A DNA stretch of 64,000 nt from IMG/VR virus record IMGVR_UViG_3300043399_000877, positions 62,001-126,000 of that record; one strand, written 5' to 3'. Under the pieces are notes generated by a model. That model was not told the origin of the DNA, did not search any database, and was given only the letters and a program-made list of their open reading frames with translations. This document shows, in pieces, positions 40,276-46,939 of this stretch; the stretch's first letter is position 1; every line of letters starts with the position of its first letter. This DNA is from a virus. The translations under genes were made by a program, and so were the position numbers.

Positions 40276-40284
40276 TGCTATACT
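40256..40284 (+). promoter_or_regulatory. Early promoter for 40310
   Basis: TTGCAA, 17-nt spacer, TATACT. Confidence 0.75.
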
Positions 40285-40309
40285 GGTCGGGCAACACGAG
40301 GAGACACCG

Positions 40310-40660
40310 ATGGAACTAGATATCGCCGAGATCGTCGCCGCCCTGCAAGCTCACCTCCAGACGGCCACTGTGGTCAACGGCTGGCGCTATCCGGTCGAGC
40401 AGGTCATCTGCGCGGACGGCGCCCGCTTCAGCGTCCAGGCCAGCCGGTATACCTACTGCCAGCCGCGCAACGATGTCGGGCCCTGGACGCACGTCGAGGT
40501 GATGACCATCACCGATGGGGTCACGCCCAGCTGCTGGACTCACGACGCCGGGGACAATCTGGCCGGCTATGTGCCGATCGAAGCCGTTGCGAAAGAAATT
40601 TGGCTTCGTGGAAAAAAGCTCTTGACTGGCACTGACATTCCTGCTATCACGTGTGAGTAG
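40310..40660 (+). CDS. Hypothetical protein
   Basis: 116 residues, MELDIAEIVAALQAHLQTAT, GAGGAG upstream. Mixed alpha/beta. The next promoter (40622) lies in its 3' end. Function unknown. Confidence 0.65.
   Translation: MELDIAEIVAALQAHLQTATVVNGWRYPVEQVICADGARFSVQASRYTYCQPRNDVGPWTHVEVMTITDGVTPSCWTHDAGDNLAGYVPIEAVAKEIWLRGKKLLTGTDIPAITCE
40622..40650 (+). promoter_or_regulatory. Early promoter for 40680
   Basis: TTGACT, 17-nt spacer, TATCAC. Confidence 0.7.
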
Positions 40661-40679
40661 GCAACAAGGAGCAACGACG

Positions 40680-40871
40680 ATGAAAGTGACGCGCAAAAAT
40701 CCGTTCACCGGCCAGATGCTGACCCGTGAGATCCCCGTGACCGAGGAGCAACTGATGGCCTGGCAGGATGGGGAGCTGATCCAGAATGCCATGCCCAACA
40801 TCAGCGCGGAAGACCGCGAGTTCATCAAGAGCGGCATCACGGCCGAGCAATGGGAAGAAATGTTCGGCTGA
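40680..40871 (+). CDS. Small hypothetical protein
   Basis: 63 residues, MKVTRKNPFTGQMLTREIPV. It resembles short phage proteins with PFTG...PVT-x-E-Q...W, two helices. Function unknown. Confidence 0.65.
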   Translation: MKVTRKNPFTGQMLTREIPVTEEQLMAWQDGELIQNAMPNISAEDREFIKSGITAEQWEEMFG

Positions 40872-40885
40872 CGGCAAAATAACGG

Positions 40886-40914
40886 TTGACTCCCGGAAGG
40901 GAGTCAGCTATACC
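40886..40914 (+). promoter_or_regulatory. Palindromic-spacer promoter, copy 1
   Basis: TTGACT, 17-nt spacer, TATACC. GACTCCC-ggaa-GGGAGTC (40888-40905). Nearly identical copies are at 41118 and 41440. Confidence 0.85.
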
Positions 40915-40940
40915 ACTGACATGGAAAACAGGAGAGCAAG

Positions 40941-41108
40941 ATGTTCGGATACAAGAAAGTCGGAACGGTCAAGACCTTCGAAGCCACGGTGCGGGCCGGG
41001 ATGGCGCTCACCAAAGTGACTGTCAATGCCGACAGCACCTATGCGGCGCGCAAGCAATTGGAGGGCATCTACGGTGCCAACAACGTCAAGAGTGTTCGCC
41101 AACTCTGA
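40941..41108 (+). CDS. Small hypothetical protein (55 aa)
   Basis: MFGYKKVGTVKTFEATVRAG; basic, strand-rich then helix. GGAGAG upstream. Function unknown. Confidence 0.65.
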   Translation: MFGYKKVGTVKTFEATVRAGMALTKVTVNADSTYAARKQLEGIYGANNVKSVRQL

Positions 41109-41117
41109 AGAAAGTGG

Positions 41118-41146
41118 TTGACTCCCGGAAGGGAGTCAGCTATACC
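41118..41146 (+). promoter_or_regulatory. Palindromic-spacer promoter, copy 2
   Basis: TTGACT, 17-nt spacer, TATACC; same GACTCCC/GGGAGTC hairpin. Confidence 0.85.
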
Positions 41147-41173
41147 ACTGACATGGAAGCAAGGAGCAACGAG

Positions 41174-41431
41174 ATGGACACTGGTTGGAGACTGGCCACC
41201 AAGGAAGAGATCCGGGAGATGCAGGATCTCCCTGGCGCGCCGCATGTGACTTTCGGCTGCACCTGCTGCGGCATGGTGAACTGGACTGCCAAGAACCTCG
41301 CGCTGAACAGCGACGGTCGCTACACCGGAGCTCGCAACATCTTCGTGAGCGACTGGACTCGCGGCGAGTGTGAGTGCCCCAGCACCCACCTGCGGGCCGT
41401 GGTGCGGGAAAAAGAATCCGTCCTGGCCTAA
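41174..41431 (+). CDS. Small putative zinc-finger protein
   Basis: 85 residues. CTCCGM and ECECPSTH provide CxC/CxxC-like cysteine sets, suggesting a small metal site. GGAGCAAC upstream. Function unknown. Confidence 0.65.
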   Translation: MDTGWRLATKEEIREMQDLPGAPHVTFGCTCCGMVNWTAKNLALNSDGRYTGARNIFVSDWTRGECECPSTHLRAVVREKESVLA

Positions 41432-41439
41432 GAAAGTGG

Positions 41440-41468
41440 TTGACTCCCGGAAGGGAGTCAGCTATAAC
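41440..41468 (+). promoter_or_regulatory. Palindromic-spacer promoter, copy 3
   Basis: TTGACT, 17-nt spacer, TATAAC; same hairpin. Confidence 0.85.
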
Positions 41469-41495
41469 ACTGACATGGAAGCAAGGAGCAACGAG

Positions 41496-41861
41496 ATGAC
41501 CGACACTGTGAACCCGGAACTGAAGCCCGTCACCGAGATCCGTGACGAGATGCTGGCCGCGGCGCGTGATGCCGCCAACCGCAAGTTCGCCGAGATCGGC
41601 GGCGACCGCTACGCCTGCGGCTTTGCGTGGGTGACTGTTTACCCCAAACACAAGGGCAACACGCGGGCGGGCCGCGCCGAGCGCGAGACGCTGCGGGCGA
41701 TGGGCTTTGAGCTGGACTACACCGGCAAGGCGTTCCAGCTCTGGAACCCCAGCAACCACTCCTGTCAGAACGTGGACACCAAGGAGGCCGGCGCACAGGC
41801 TGCGGCTTCGGTGCTGCGCCGCTACGGGATCGAGGCCTGGGCGGGGTCGCGACTGGACTGA
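41496..41861 (+). CDS. Hypothetical protein
   Basis: 121 residues. DRYACGFAWVTVYPKHKGNT, then LRAMGFELDY and a small C-terminal alpha/beta. Similar proteins occur in phages (CGFAWV motif). Function unknown. Confidence 0.7.
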   Translation: MTDTVNPELKPVTEIRDEMLAAARDAANRKFAEIGGDRYACGFAWVTVYPKHKGNTRAGRAERETLRAMGFELDYTGKAFQLWNPSNHSCQNVDTKEAGAQAAASVLRRYGIEAWAGSRLD

Positions 41862-41870
41862 AAATAACTG

Positions 41871-41899
41871 TTGACACGGGCTCCATGCAGTGCTATAAG
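41871..41899 (+). promoter_or_regulatory. Hairpin-embedded early promoter for 41927
   Basis: TTGACA, 17-nt spacer, TATAAG. Arms TCCATGCAG (41882-41890) and CTGCATGGA (41902-41910), 9 bp. Confidence 0.85.
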
Positions 41900-41926
41900 T
41901 GCTGCATGGAAACAACGGAGGCACGG

Positions 41927-42211
41927 ATGCGCGCTTACGATCCCCGAGACGGTTACTTTACCTACAACCCCCAGACCCGGACCTTCAGCGCCGATGCCAG
42001 CGACCTCGCCTGGCCCGCGGGTTCGGCCTGCTATGAGTTCCAGCTCAAGAGCGAGCTCACCGGCACGTTCGTCAACATGGAGCGCATCGATCCCACGCGG
42101 AATGCCGAGGGCGAGATCCTGTGGTTCAACTACCGCAGCCGGTGCATCACCAGCGAAGATCCCACAGTGGATCTCCATCAGACCTATTATGCGAGGGTGT
42201 TCAACGACTGA
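41927..42211 (+). CDS. Small hypothetical protein
   Basis: 94 residues, MRAYDPRDGYFTYNPQTRTF, beta-rich, GGAGG upstream. Function unknown. Confidence 0.65.
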   Translation: MRAYDPRDGYFTYNPQTRTFSADASDLAWPAGSACYEFQLKSELTGTFVNMERIDPTRNAEGEILWFNYRSRCITSEDPTVDLHQTYYARVFND

Positions 42212-42220
42212 AGAAAGTGG

Positions 42221-42249
42221 TTGACATCCAGGTCGGCATCCGCTAGGGT
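42221..42249 (+). promoter_or_regulatory. Hairpin-embedded early promoter for 42276
   Basis: TTGACA, 17-nt spacer, TAGGGT. Arms GTCGGCA (42232-42238) and TGCCGAC (42249-42255). Confidence 0.75.
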
Positions 42250-42275
42250 GCCGACATACAACGAGGAGCAGACGG

Positions 42276-42614
42276 ATGGACGAGTTCATGACAGAGTTGG
42301 TGCCGGTTGCTGAGTGGGAATGGTGGTTGTGGCGCGTGACCTATAGGAGCGAATTCGGCGACAGTCAATCGTTTTTTGTGGTCAGCACCGAAGATCATCT
42401 GGACCTCGAAGTCGAGGACCGTTGGCCCAGCGATTGGTTCACCGAATACACATACGAGAAGATGTCGCGCTGTGGCGCTCCCCGGCAGCTCTGGTGTGCT
42501 GCTCGCAAGTGCCGGTATCCGGAATACGCCTGGGACGCTGGTGCCCGCGAGGCCGCTCGTCTCGGCTTCCAGATCACCGACCCGCAGCCGGAGATTTATG
42601 CCGAACTGGCATAA
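42276..42614 (+). CDS. Hypothetical protein
   Basis: 112 residues, MDEFMTELVPVAEWEWWLWR; tryptophan-rich, two cysteines (CAARKC). GAGGAG upstream. Function unknown. Confidence 0.65.
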   Translation: MDEFMTELVPVAEWEWWLWRVTYRSEFGDSQSFFVVSTEDHLDLEVEDRWPSDWFTEYTYEKMSRCGAPRQLWCAARKCRYPEYAWDAGAREAARLGFQITDPQPEIYAELA

Positions 42615-42621
42615 AAAACTG

Positions 42622-42650
42622 TTGACAGCTGGCAGACGGTCAGCTATACA
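42622..42650 (+). promoter_or_regulatory. Early promoter for 42681
   Basis: TTGACA, 17-nt spacer, TATACA. Confidence 0.85.
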
Positions 42651-42680
42651 CATGACATGGAAGCAAAGAGGAGCAACAAG

Positions 42681-43124
42681 ATGCGACCAGTGATTATGAA
42701 AGCCGGCACCTACTACATCGGTGACCTGTGCTATGTGCTGCACGACAGCTGGGATGAAGTTTGCAGCCTGATTATTCAGGGGCAGGCGGTGCTGGAGGGC
42801 CACTTCACCCTCAAAGACGGCCGCGAGTTCGCCATGTTCAACACCGCCTACGGCGATGGCACCTACACCGACAACCTGGGCGGGCGCTATCCGGTGGACG
42901 CCGGCAACATCGGCTGCATCTTGCTGGAGTCGGTGGACCGCTCGGATCAGGACGACGTCACGTTGGGCGTGACGCACACCTTCGATGCGGACTTTGTCTG
43001 CGACACCGACGGGCGCACCATCGAGTTCGGCAGTATCCGGATCCCAACCGCAGACGACGAGGACGACTGGGAAGATGACGACCTTTACGACGACTGGGAA
43101 GAAGATTTGTTCGACGAGCCCTGA
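42681..43124 (+). CDS. Conserved phage protein (GDLCYVLHDSWDEVC family)
   Basis: 147 residues. YYIGDLCYVLHDSWDEVC, DGREFAMFNTAYGDGTY and DAGNIGCI mark a conserved beta-rich phage family of unknown role. Acidic tail of about 20 D/E/W/Y residues. Confidence 0.8.
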   Translation: MRPVIMKAGTYYIGDLCYVLHDSWDEVCSLIIQGQAVLEGHFTLKDGREFAMFNTAYGDGTYTDNLGGRYPVDAGNIGCILLESVDRSDQDDVTLGVTHTFDADFVCDTDGRTIEFGSIRIPTADDEDDWEDDDLYDDWEEDLFDEP

Positions 43125-43130
43125 TTCTGC

Positions 43131-43159
43131 TTGACACTGTTGCCGGCAACTGTTATGTT
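43131..43159 (+). promoter_or_regulatory. Hairpin-embedded early promoter for 43182
   Basis: TTGACA, 17-nt spacer, TATGTT. Arms TGCCGGCAAC (43141-43150) and GTTGCCGGCA (43157-43166), 10 bp, with the -10 in the loop. Confidence 0.85.
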
Positions 43160-43181
43160 GCCGGCACACAGGGAGGACGTG

Positions 43182-43307
43182 ATGGACGAACAAGACGACT
43201 ACTTTTCCGAGACTACCGAAGGTCGCTGGACTGCCGGTTGGTGGATCGTGCCCAGTGTGATCCTGGGGGTAGTGATGCTGGTCGGACTCGGCTGGTGGAT
43301 AGCGTAA
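43182..43307 (+). CDS. Small membrane protein (41 aa)
   Basis: Acidic N-terminus (MDEQDDYFSE), then one transmembrane segment (WWIVPSVILGVVMLVGLGWW). AGGGAGG upstream. It precedes the cell-wall hydrolase; a lysis role is possible but unproven. Confidence 0.6.
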   Translation: MDEQDDYFSETTEGRWTAGWWIVPSVILGVVMLVGLGWWIA

Positions 43308-43338
43308 GCGACTTTCCGCTTACTCACCCAACTAACTG

Positions 43339-43366
43339 TTGACATACAGGCTGAGGCTGCTATAAG
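43339..43366 (+). promoter_or_regulatory. Early promoter for 43396
   Basis: TTGACA, 16-nt spacer, TATAAG. Confidence 0.75.
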
Positions 43367-43395
43367 TAACATACAACGACAAAAGGAGAAAACCA

Positions 43396-44016
43396 ATGAA
43401 GATGCGAACCATCCTCGGCGGTGTTGCTTCCTCAGCCGTGATTGGTGCTATGGCAGTGATTTACATAACGGCGGGCGAAGAGGCATACGCCGCCATAGAC
43501 CCAACAGAACTGATGATCCCGAGCCCGACTTATGATAGCGAGCGAATGATCGCCCTAGAGCCCGAGCTCACCAGTTCTGTTGCAACAATCCGACCGAGGC
43601 CGCGACCCGTAGGACTGGAGCGTCTGCCAGAATCGGCGAACAACCAGGACGAACAATACTGCCTAGCGCAGAACATCTATTTCGAAGCACGAGGCGAGGG
43701 CAGAATTGGCCAGGAGGCCGTTGCATGGGTCACGCTCAATCGCGTAATGGACCCGCGCTGGCCGGACACGATCTGCCGGGTCGTGTGGCAGGATAACCAG
43801 TTTAGCTGGACACACGACGGGCGGGGCGACACGCCGCGCGCCGGTGACATGTGGGATCAGGCCCGGGCGATTGCTGCACGAGTGACCGCCGAATACAATC
43901 CGGATCTCGATCCCACCGAAGGCAGTGTAATGTTTCACGCTGACTATGTCAACCCCGAATGGGAAGACAACTTCGTTCGGGTAGTGCAGATTGATGCTCA
44001 CATTTTTTACAGATAG
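43396..44016 (+). CDS. Cell-wall hydrolase, SleB/CwlJ type
   Basis: 206 residues. The N-terminal hydrophobic segment (VASSAVIGAMAVIYITAG) looks like a signal anchor. The C-terminal Hydrolase_2 domain (about 85-206) has CLAQNIYFEARGEG with the catalytic glutamate, AVAWVTLNRVMD, QFSW and the final VMFHADYV. This family cleaves peptidoglycan. With the following lipoprotein and membrane protein it may form the lysis cassette, although an early-type promoter drives it. Confidence 0.85.
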   Translation: MKMRTILGGVASSAVIGAMAVIYITAGEEAYAAIDPTELMIPSPTYDSERMIALEPELTSSVATIRPRPRPVGLERLPESANNQDEQYCLAQNIYFEARGEGRIGQEAVAWVTLNRVMDPRWPDTICRVVWQDNQFSWTHDGRGDTPRAGDMWDQARAIAARVTAEYNPDLDPTEGSVMFHADYVNPEWEDNFVRVVQIDAHIFYR

Positions 44017-44019
44017 TGA

Positions 44020-44048
44020 TTGACACACACCTCCCGTCTTGTTATACG
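44020..44048 (+). promoter_or_regulatory. Hairpin-embedded promoter masking the RBS of 44074
   Basis: TTGACA, 17-nt spacer, TATACG. Arms CTCCCGTCTTG (44031-44041) and CAAGACGGGAG (44056-44066), 11 bp perfect; the right arm is the GGGAG ribosome-binding site. Confidence 0.85.
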
Positions 44049-44073
44049 ATACTGGCAAGACGGGAGATACACA

Positions 44074-44202
44074 ATGCGGCGCGAAACGATCCAGAATTTG
44101 TTGATTGCTGCCATCGAAGACGACGACGTCGAGACGGCCGAAGAGTGGCAGGCCATGCTGGACCTGATGGACGCGAACGGTTGGCTGGTGATAGAAGTTT
44201 GA
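44074..44202 (+). CDS. Small acidic helical protein (42 aa)
   Basis: MRRETIQNLLIAAIEDDDVE; two helices. GGGAG at 7 nt. Function unknown. Confidence 0.6.
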   Translation: MRRETIQNLLIAAIEDDDVETAEEWQAMLDLMDANGWLVIEV

Positions 44203-44210
44203 AATAACTG

Positions 44211-44239
44211 TTGACACGGGCAGGACTGTCTGCTATAAC
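44211..44239 (+). promoter_or_regulatory. Early promoter for 44263
   Basis: TTGACA, 17-nt spacer, TATAAC. Confidence 0.85.
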
Positions 44240-44262
44240 ACTGGCAACAAGGAGCAAACGAT

Positions 44263-44439
44263 ATGAAATACGCGATGATTTTGGCCACCCTGCTGCTGTC
44301 GGCTTGCGCGGACACTCCGCGACTCACCAGCCCGGCGGAGGCGCTGGCTGACCGTGCAGCACACGATGCCTACCTGGCCGGCAAGTATGATCCCGAACTC
44401 GTGGCTGACTGCGCCTACTATGATCTGGAGGAATGCTGA
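44263..44439 (+). CDS. Small lipoprotein (58 aa), possible o-spanin
   Basis: Signal MKYAMILATLLLSAC with lipobox LSAC (12-15), then a short periplasmic part. The next gene's ATG overlaps its stop. Small lipoproteins next to an endolysin are often outer-membrane spanins; this is inferred from context only. Confidence 0.6.
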   Translation: MKYAMILATLLLSACADTPRLTSPAEALADRAAHDAYLAGKYDPELVADCAYYDLEEC

Positions 44440-44612
44440 TGAACATCGCACAAATGGTCCGTGACTTCAGCATCGCCATTCTGGCCATGCTGGTGGTGAT
44501 GTTGCTGCTGTGGGCCCGCTGGTACCCGGCGGAATACGGCCGCTGGCTGCAACAGATCGACACTGCCCGGTTCGAGATGCTGGACTGCGACTGCACCGAA
44601 CCGCTGGAGTAA
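44439..44612 (+). CDS. Small membrane protein (57 aa), possible i-spanin or holin
   Basis: Start overlaps the lipoprotein stop (TGATG). One transmembrane segment (IAILAMLVVMLLLWA), then a 30-residue tail with CDC. N-in/C-out topology is plausible. Its stop is followed directly by a GACCCCGCTGTTG repeat. Function uncertain. Confidence 0.55.
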   Translation: MNIAQMVRDFSIAILAMLVVMLLLWARWYPAEYGRWLQQIDTARFEMLDCDCTEPLE

Positions 44613-44699
44613 GACCCCGCTGTTGGGTGTGGCACGGACCGACTGTTGGTGCCCCGCCCGCAAAGATCACGACGGCAGGCTGCGACAACGAAATAGAGC

Positions 44700-44728
44700 T
44701 TGACGCTGTGACACGGGACTGCTATAAC
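44700..44728 (+). promoter_or_regulatory. Early promoter for 44799
   Basis: TTGACG, 17-nt spacer, TATAAC. Confidence 0.85.
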
Positions 44729-44798
44729 ACTGGCAACAGACACGGACACCACCGGACACTGACGGTGGACCGGAGCGGGCCGACACGGAGGACAGGAC

Positions 44799-45089
44799 GT
44801 GAACCAGACAACTGAACAGAAAGATACGGCAGAGGCCGAGGCGGCGCAATACCGCTGGTTGACGGTGAGCGGAATACTCCGCACCGGCGGCGACTGGGTC
44901 ACTATCTTCGAGCAGCGGACTGACCGCCCGCTGACCCCGGAGGAAGTGACGGCTGCCCGAGGTGAACTGCGGCCGCTGCTGGAATCCGTCAGCGAAAGTT
45001 TTCGAGACGATCGGCAGGCGACGCTGACCTTCGACAGTGTTCGAGTTCATGTGCAGAGCTGGGCTGCGATCCGTATCGAATTGAGATAA
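44799..45089 (+). CDS. Small hypothetical protein
   Basis: 96 residues, GTG start with GGAGG upstream. Acidic helical N-terminus, then strands. Function unknown. Confidence 0.6.
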   Translation: MNQTTEQKDTAEAEAAQYRWLTVSGILRTGGDWVTIFEQRTDRPLTPEEVTAARGELRPLLESVSESFRDDRQATLTFDSVRVHVQSWAAIRIELR

Positions 45090-45160
45090 CATACCGGGAA
45101 CCGATCCCGATACAGAACCTCCGTCACTGCGGGTTTGCTCCCCCCGGGCGACGGAGTGTC

Positions 45161-45247
45161 GGTGCTGGTGGTGTGTTGCGTTGATTGTGTTGGGTGCGTT
45201 TGCTCCCGCGCCCCGCGCTGTCCGCCGCCACCAGCACCCATTTTTTT
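45161..45247 (+). terminator. Long-loop terminator
   Basis: GGTGCTGGTGG pairs with CCACCAGCACC across a 56-nt loop, followed by CA and seven Ts. The flanking 45090-45360 stretch holds no gene. Confidence 0.5.
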
Positions 45248-45366
45248 CAGTGCCAGCCGCGCCGTCTCCAGTCGCCACCGCCGCCGTCTCCAGTCGCGCC
45301 ATCAAACGCCACCAGTCATTCAACGCCATAGCACACAACATGCACACCAATACGGCAGTTTGTCAA

Positions 45367-45413
45367 GTAACGATTTGTTACAAAGCACGTTTCAAACTGT
45401 AACATTTTGTTAC
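45367..45413 (+). promoter_or_regulatory. Twin operator GTAAC-N5-GTTAC
   Basis: Two palindromes, 45367-45381 and 45399-45413, 32 nt centre to centre. The second abuts the -35 of the 45414 promoter. A third copy is at 47600 in the same position relative to the converging promoter. Confidence 0.75.
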
Positions 45414-45442
45414 TTGACGTGCGCTGCACAGACTGCTATAAA
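45414..45442 (+). promoter_or_regulatory. Early promoter for 45474
   Basis: TTGACG, 17-nt spacer, TATAAA. Confidence 0.85.
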
Positions 45443-45473
45443 CAGCTTGTAAGCAACGCAGAGGAGCAACTGC

Positions 45474-45677
45474 ATGTATAACAGTTTTTACGTTGTTGTG
45501 CGTAACGCTGCAAACAAGCGCAGCGTTGTAGGGCAGGACTGTGGAACGCTTGAGTATGCAACGCTGATGGCGGTAGCAGAGCGCAAGCGCACGGGGCGTG
45601 AGGTGTGGGTGCGCGAATACGAGCAAGAGGGCGTGTTTGGCAAGCGCAAGCTGCTGAGGGAACATGCAGTAGCATAA
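45474..45677 (+). CDS. Small hypothetical protein
   Basis: 67 residues, MYNSFYVVVRNAANKRSVVG, basic. GAGGAGCAAC upstream as in its module partners. DNA is dominated by GCA/TGC words unlike the flanks. Function unknown. Confidence 0.65.
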   Translation: MYNSFYVVVRNAANKRSVVGQDCGTLEYATLMAVAERKRTGREVWVREYEQEGVFGKRKLLREHAVA

Positions 45678-45691
45678 CACAGAAAAAACGG

Positions 45692-45741
45692 CAATGCAAG
45701 CGCATTTTGTGCTTGCATTGTGCTGCGCATAGTGCTATAAA
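45692..45741 (+). promoter_or_regulatory. Hairpin-35 promoter, module copy 1
   Basis: CAATGCAAGC-gcattttgt-GCTTGCATTG contains TTGCAT (-35, 45713-45718); 17-nt spacer, TATAAA. Similar elements are at 46068 and 46367. Confidence 0.8.
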
Positions 45742-45772
45742 CAGTTTGTAAGCAACGCAGAGGAGCAACGCA

Positions 45773-46060
45773 ATGCAATACGCTACTGTTTACAAACACA
45801 AAAACAACGCAATTTACAACGTAAACGCTGTTGTAAAATACAAATACGACGAGAGCGACGTGCTGCGTGTGCTTGTGCGCAAAGAGCGTGTGTATGTTGT
45901 GTGCTGCGGGGAGCTGGGGGAAATTACAAGCAAGTGTGCAAACTTGCTGCGCGTGTTTGCAAAAGTGCTTGCTGCACTTGGGCTGCACAACTGCAAACAG
46001 TTGCATACGGGCAACTACGGGACAAAAGACGGGGGAACGTTTGTAGTTTTTGCACGTTAA
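45773..46060 (+). CDS. Small hypothetical protein
   Basis: 95 residues, MQYATVYKHKNNAIYNVNAV; beta-rich N-terminus, then ITSKCANLLRVFAKVLAALG helix. GCA/TGC-rich DNA. Function unknown. Confidence 0.65.
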   Translation: MQYATVYKHKNNAIYNVNAVVKYKYDESDVLRVLVRKERVYVVCCGELGEITSKCANLLRVFAKVLAALGLHNCKQLHTGNYGTKDGGTFVVFAR

Positions 46061-46067
46061 AAAAAAT

Positions 46068-46118
46068 GCAGTGCAAGTGCATTTTGTGCTTGCACTGCGT
46101 CGCATAAACTGCTATACA
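46068..46118 (+). promoter_or_regulatory. Hairpin-35 promoter, module copy 2
   Basis: GCAGTGCAAG/CTTGCACTGC stem contains TTGCAC (-35); 17-nt spacer, TATACA. Confidence 0.8.
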
Positions 46119-46148
46119 CGACTTGTAAGCAAATAGAGGAGCAACTAA

Positions 46149-46352
46149 ATGCTTAACATGCGTAAACGTATTGCTGCTGCACATGCGCGCTATGCGCAAA
46201 AACAAGAGCAAAGCGCACAATTGCGCGCTGCAATTGCAACAGGGGGCAGCTATGCGCTGTGGCGTGCTGCAATTGCAGAGGAGGACGCTGCAAAGCAACG
46301 GCTGCAACGGCTGTATGCTGAGGCAGGCTATGCTGACGCGGTTGTAGACTAA
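46149..46352 (+). CDS. Small alanine-rich helical protein
   Basis: 67 residues, MLNMRKRIAAAHARYAQKQE, helical and basic with coiled-coil character. GAGGAGCAAC upstream. Function unknown. Confidence 0.6.
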   Translation: MLNMRKRIAAAHARYAQKQEQSAQLRAAIATGGSYALWRAAIAEEDAAKQRLQRLYAEAGYADAVVD

Positions 46353-46366
46353 CACAAAAACAAATG

Positions 46367-46416
46367 CAGTGCAAGCGCATTTTGTGCTTGCACTGTGTTG
46401 TGCAGTGTGCTATAAG
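46367..46416 (+). promoter_or_regulatory. Hairpin-35 promoter, module copy 3
   Basis: CAGTGCAAGC/GCTTGCACTG stem contains TTGCAC (-35); 17-nt spacer, TATAAG. A variant GACCCCGCTG repeat follows at 46433. Confidence 0.8.
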
Positions 46417-46457
46417 TAAGTGACCGGGGGCAGACCCCGCTGCCCAGGAGAGACCGG

Positions 46458-46838
46458 ATGACCAGAATTCGCCGCACCAGCCACACCAACGGTGGCACAC
46501 GACACACAACCACCCTCACCAGCACGGGCAGGCTGACGCAGAGCACCAGCCAGCGCACCGGCACCGGGCGCATCACACACACTGTGGACAACGAAGGTCG
46601 CAGCTATACAACCCGCACAACCCGTTTCGCTGACGGCAGTTGGGAACGGGAACGCCTGGGTGCGAAGACCCCGGTGCAGAACGGGCGCAGAAACACCCGG
46701 GGTCTCCAGGGTGTGTCCCGGGACTGGACTGCGCCGGAGCGGACGGGTGGGCCCAGCGACACAGCCTTGCAGGTGCTGGGTTGGATTGGCATCGTATTTG
46801 TGGTGCTGTGGGTGCTGGGACTGCTGCTGGGTGCTTAG
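46458..46838 (+). CDS. Tail-anchored membrane protein
   Basis: 126 residues. Thr/Ser/Arg-rich N-terminal two thirds (TRIRRTSHTNGG, GRLTQSTSQRTGTGR) and one C-terminal transmembrane segment (LGWIGIVFVVLWVLGLLLG). Function unknown. Confidence 0.65.
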   Translation: MTRIRRTSHTNGGTRHTTTLTSTGRLTQSTSQRTGTGRITHTVDNEGRSYTTRTTRFADGSWERERLGAKTPVQNGRRNTRGLQGVSRDWTAPERTGGPSDTALQVLGWIGIVFVVLWVLGLLLGA

Positions 46839-46906
46839 GGAAAGACCCCGGTGCTGCCCACCAGTGAGAGAAGAACAGGACAGAACAGACACGGCAGATA
46901 GGCGGA

Positions 46907-46931
46907 GGGGGCGCACTGACAGTGCGCCCCC
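46907..46931. terminator. Bidirectional hairpin between converging operons
   Basis: GGGGGCGCACT-gac-AGTGCGCCCCC, 11-bp stem, placed between the plus operon (ends 46838) and the minus operon (ends 46940). Confidence 0.7.
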
Positions 46932-46939
46932 TGGTGTTG

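Noticed and set aside
40886-41468. Three spaced near-identical segments considered as a CRISPR array
   Set aside because: The copies are 230-320 nt apart with full genes between them and are clearly promoters.
42243-43193. 316-codon minus-strand frame
   Set aside because: It crosses two plus genes with their own promoters; no motif.
45163-45170. GCTGGTGG (E. coli Chi sequence) in the terminator
   Set aside because: A single copy in a hairpin arm; no evidence of Chi function.
44667-45350. 227-codon minus-strand frame across the 44799 gene and the following gap
   Set aside because: Low-complexity sequence, no ribosome site; the gap is better explained as non-coding with a terminator.
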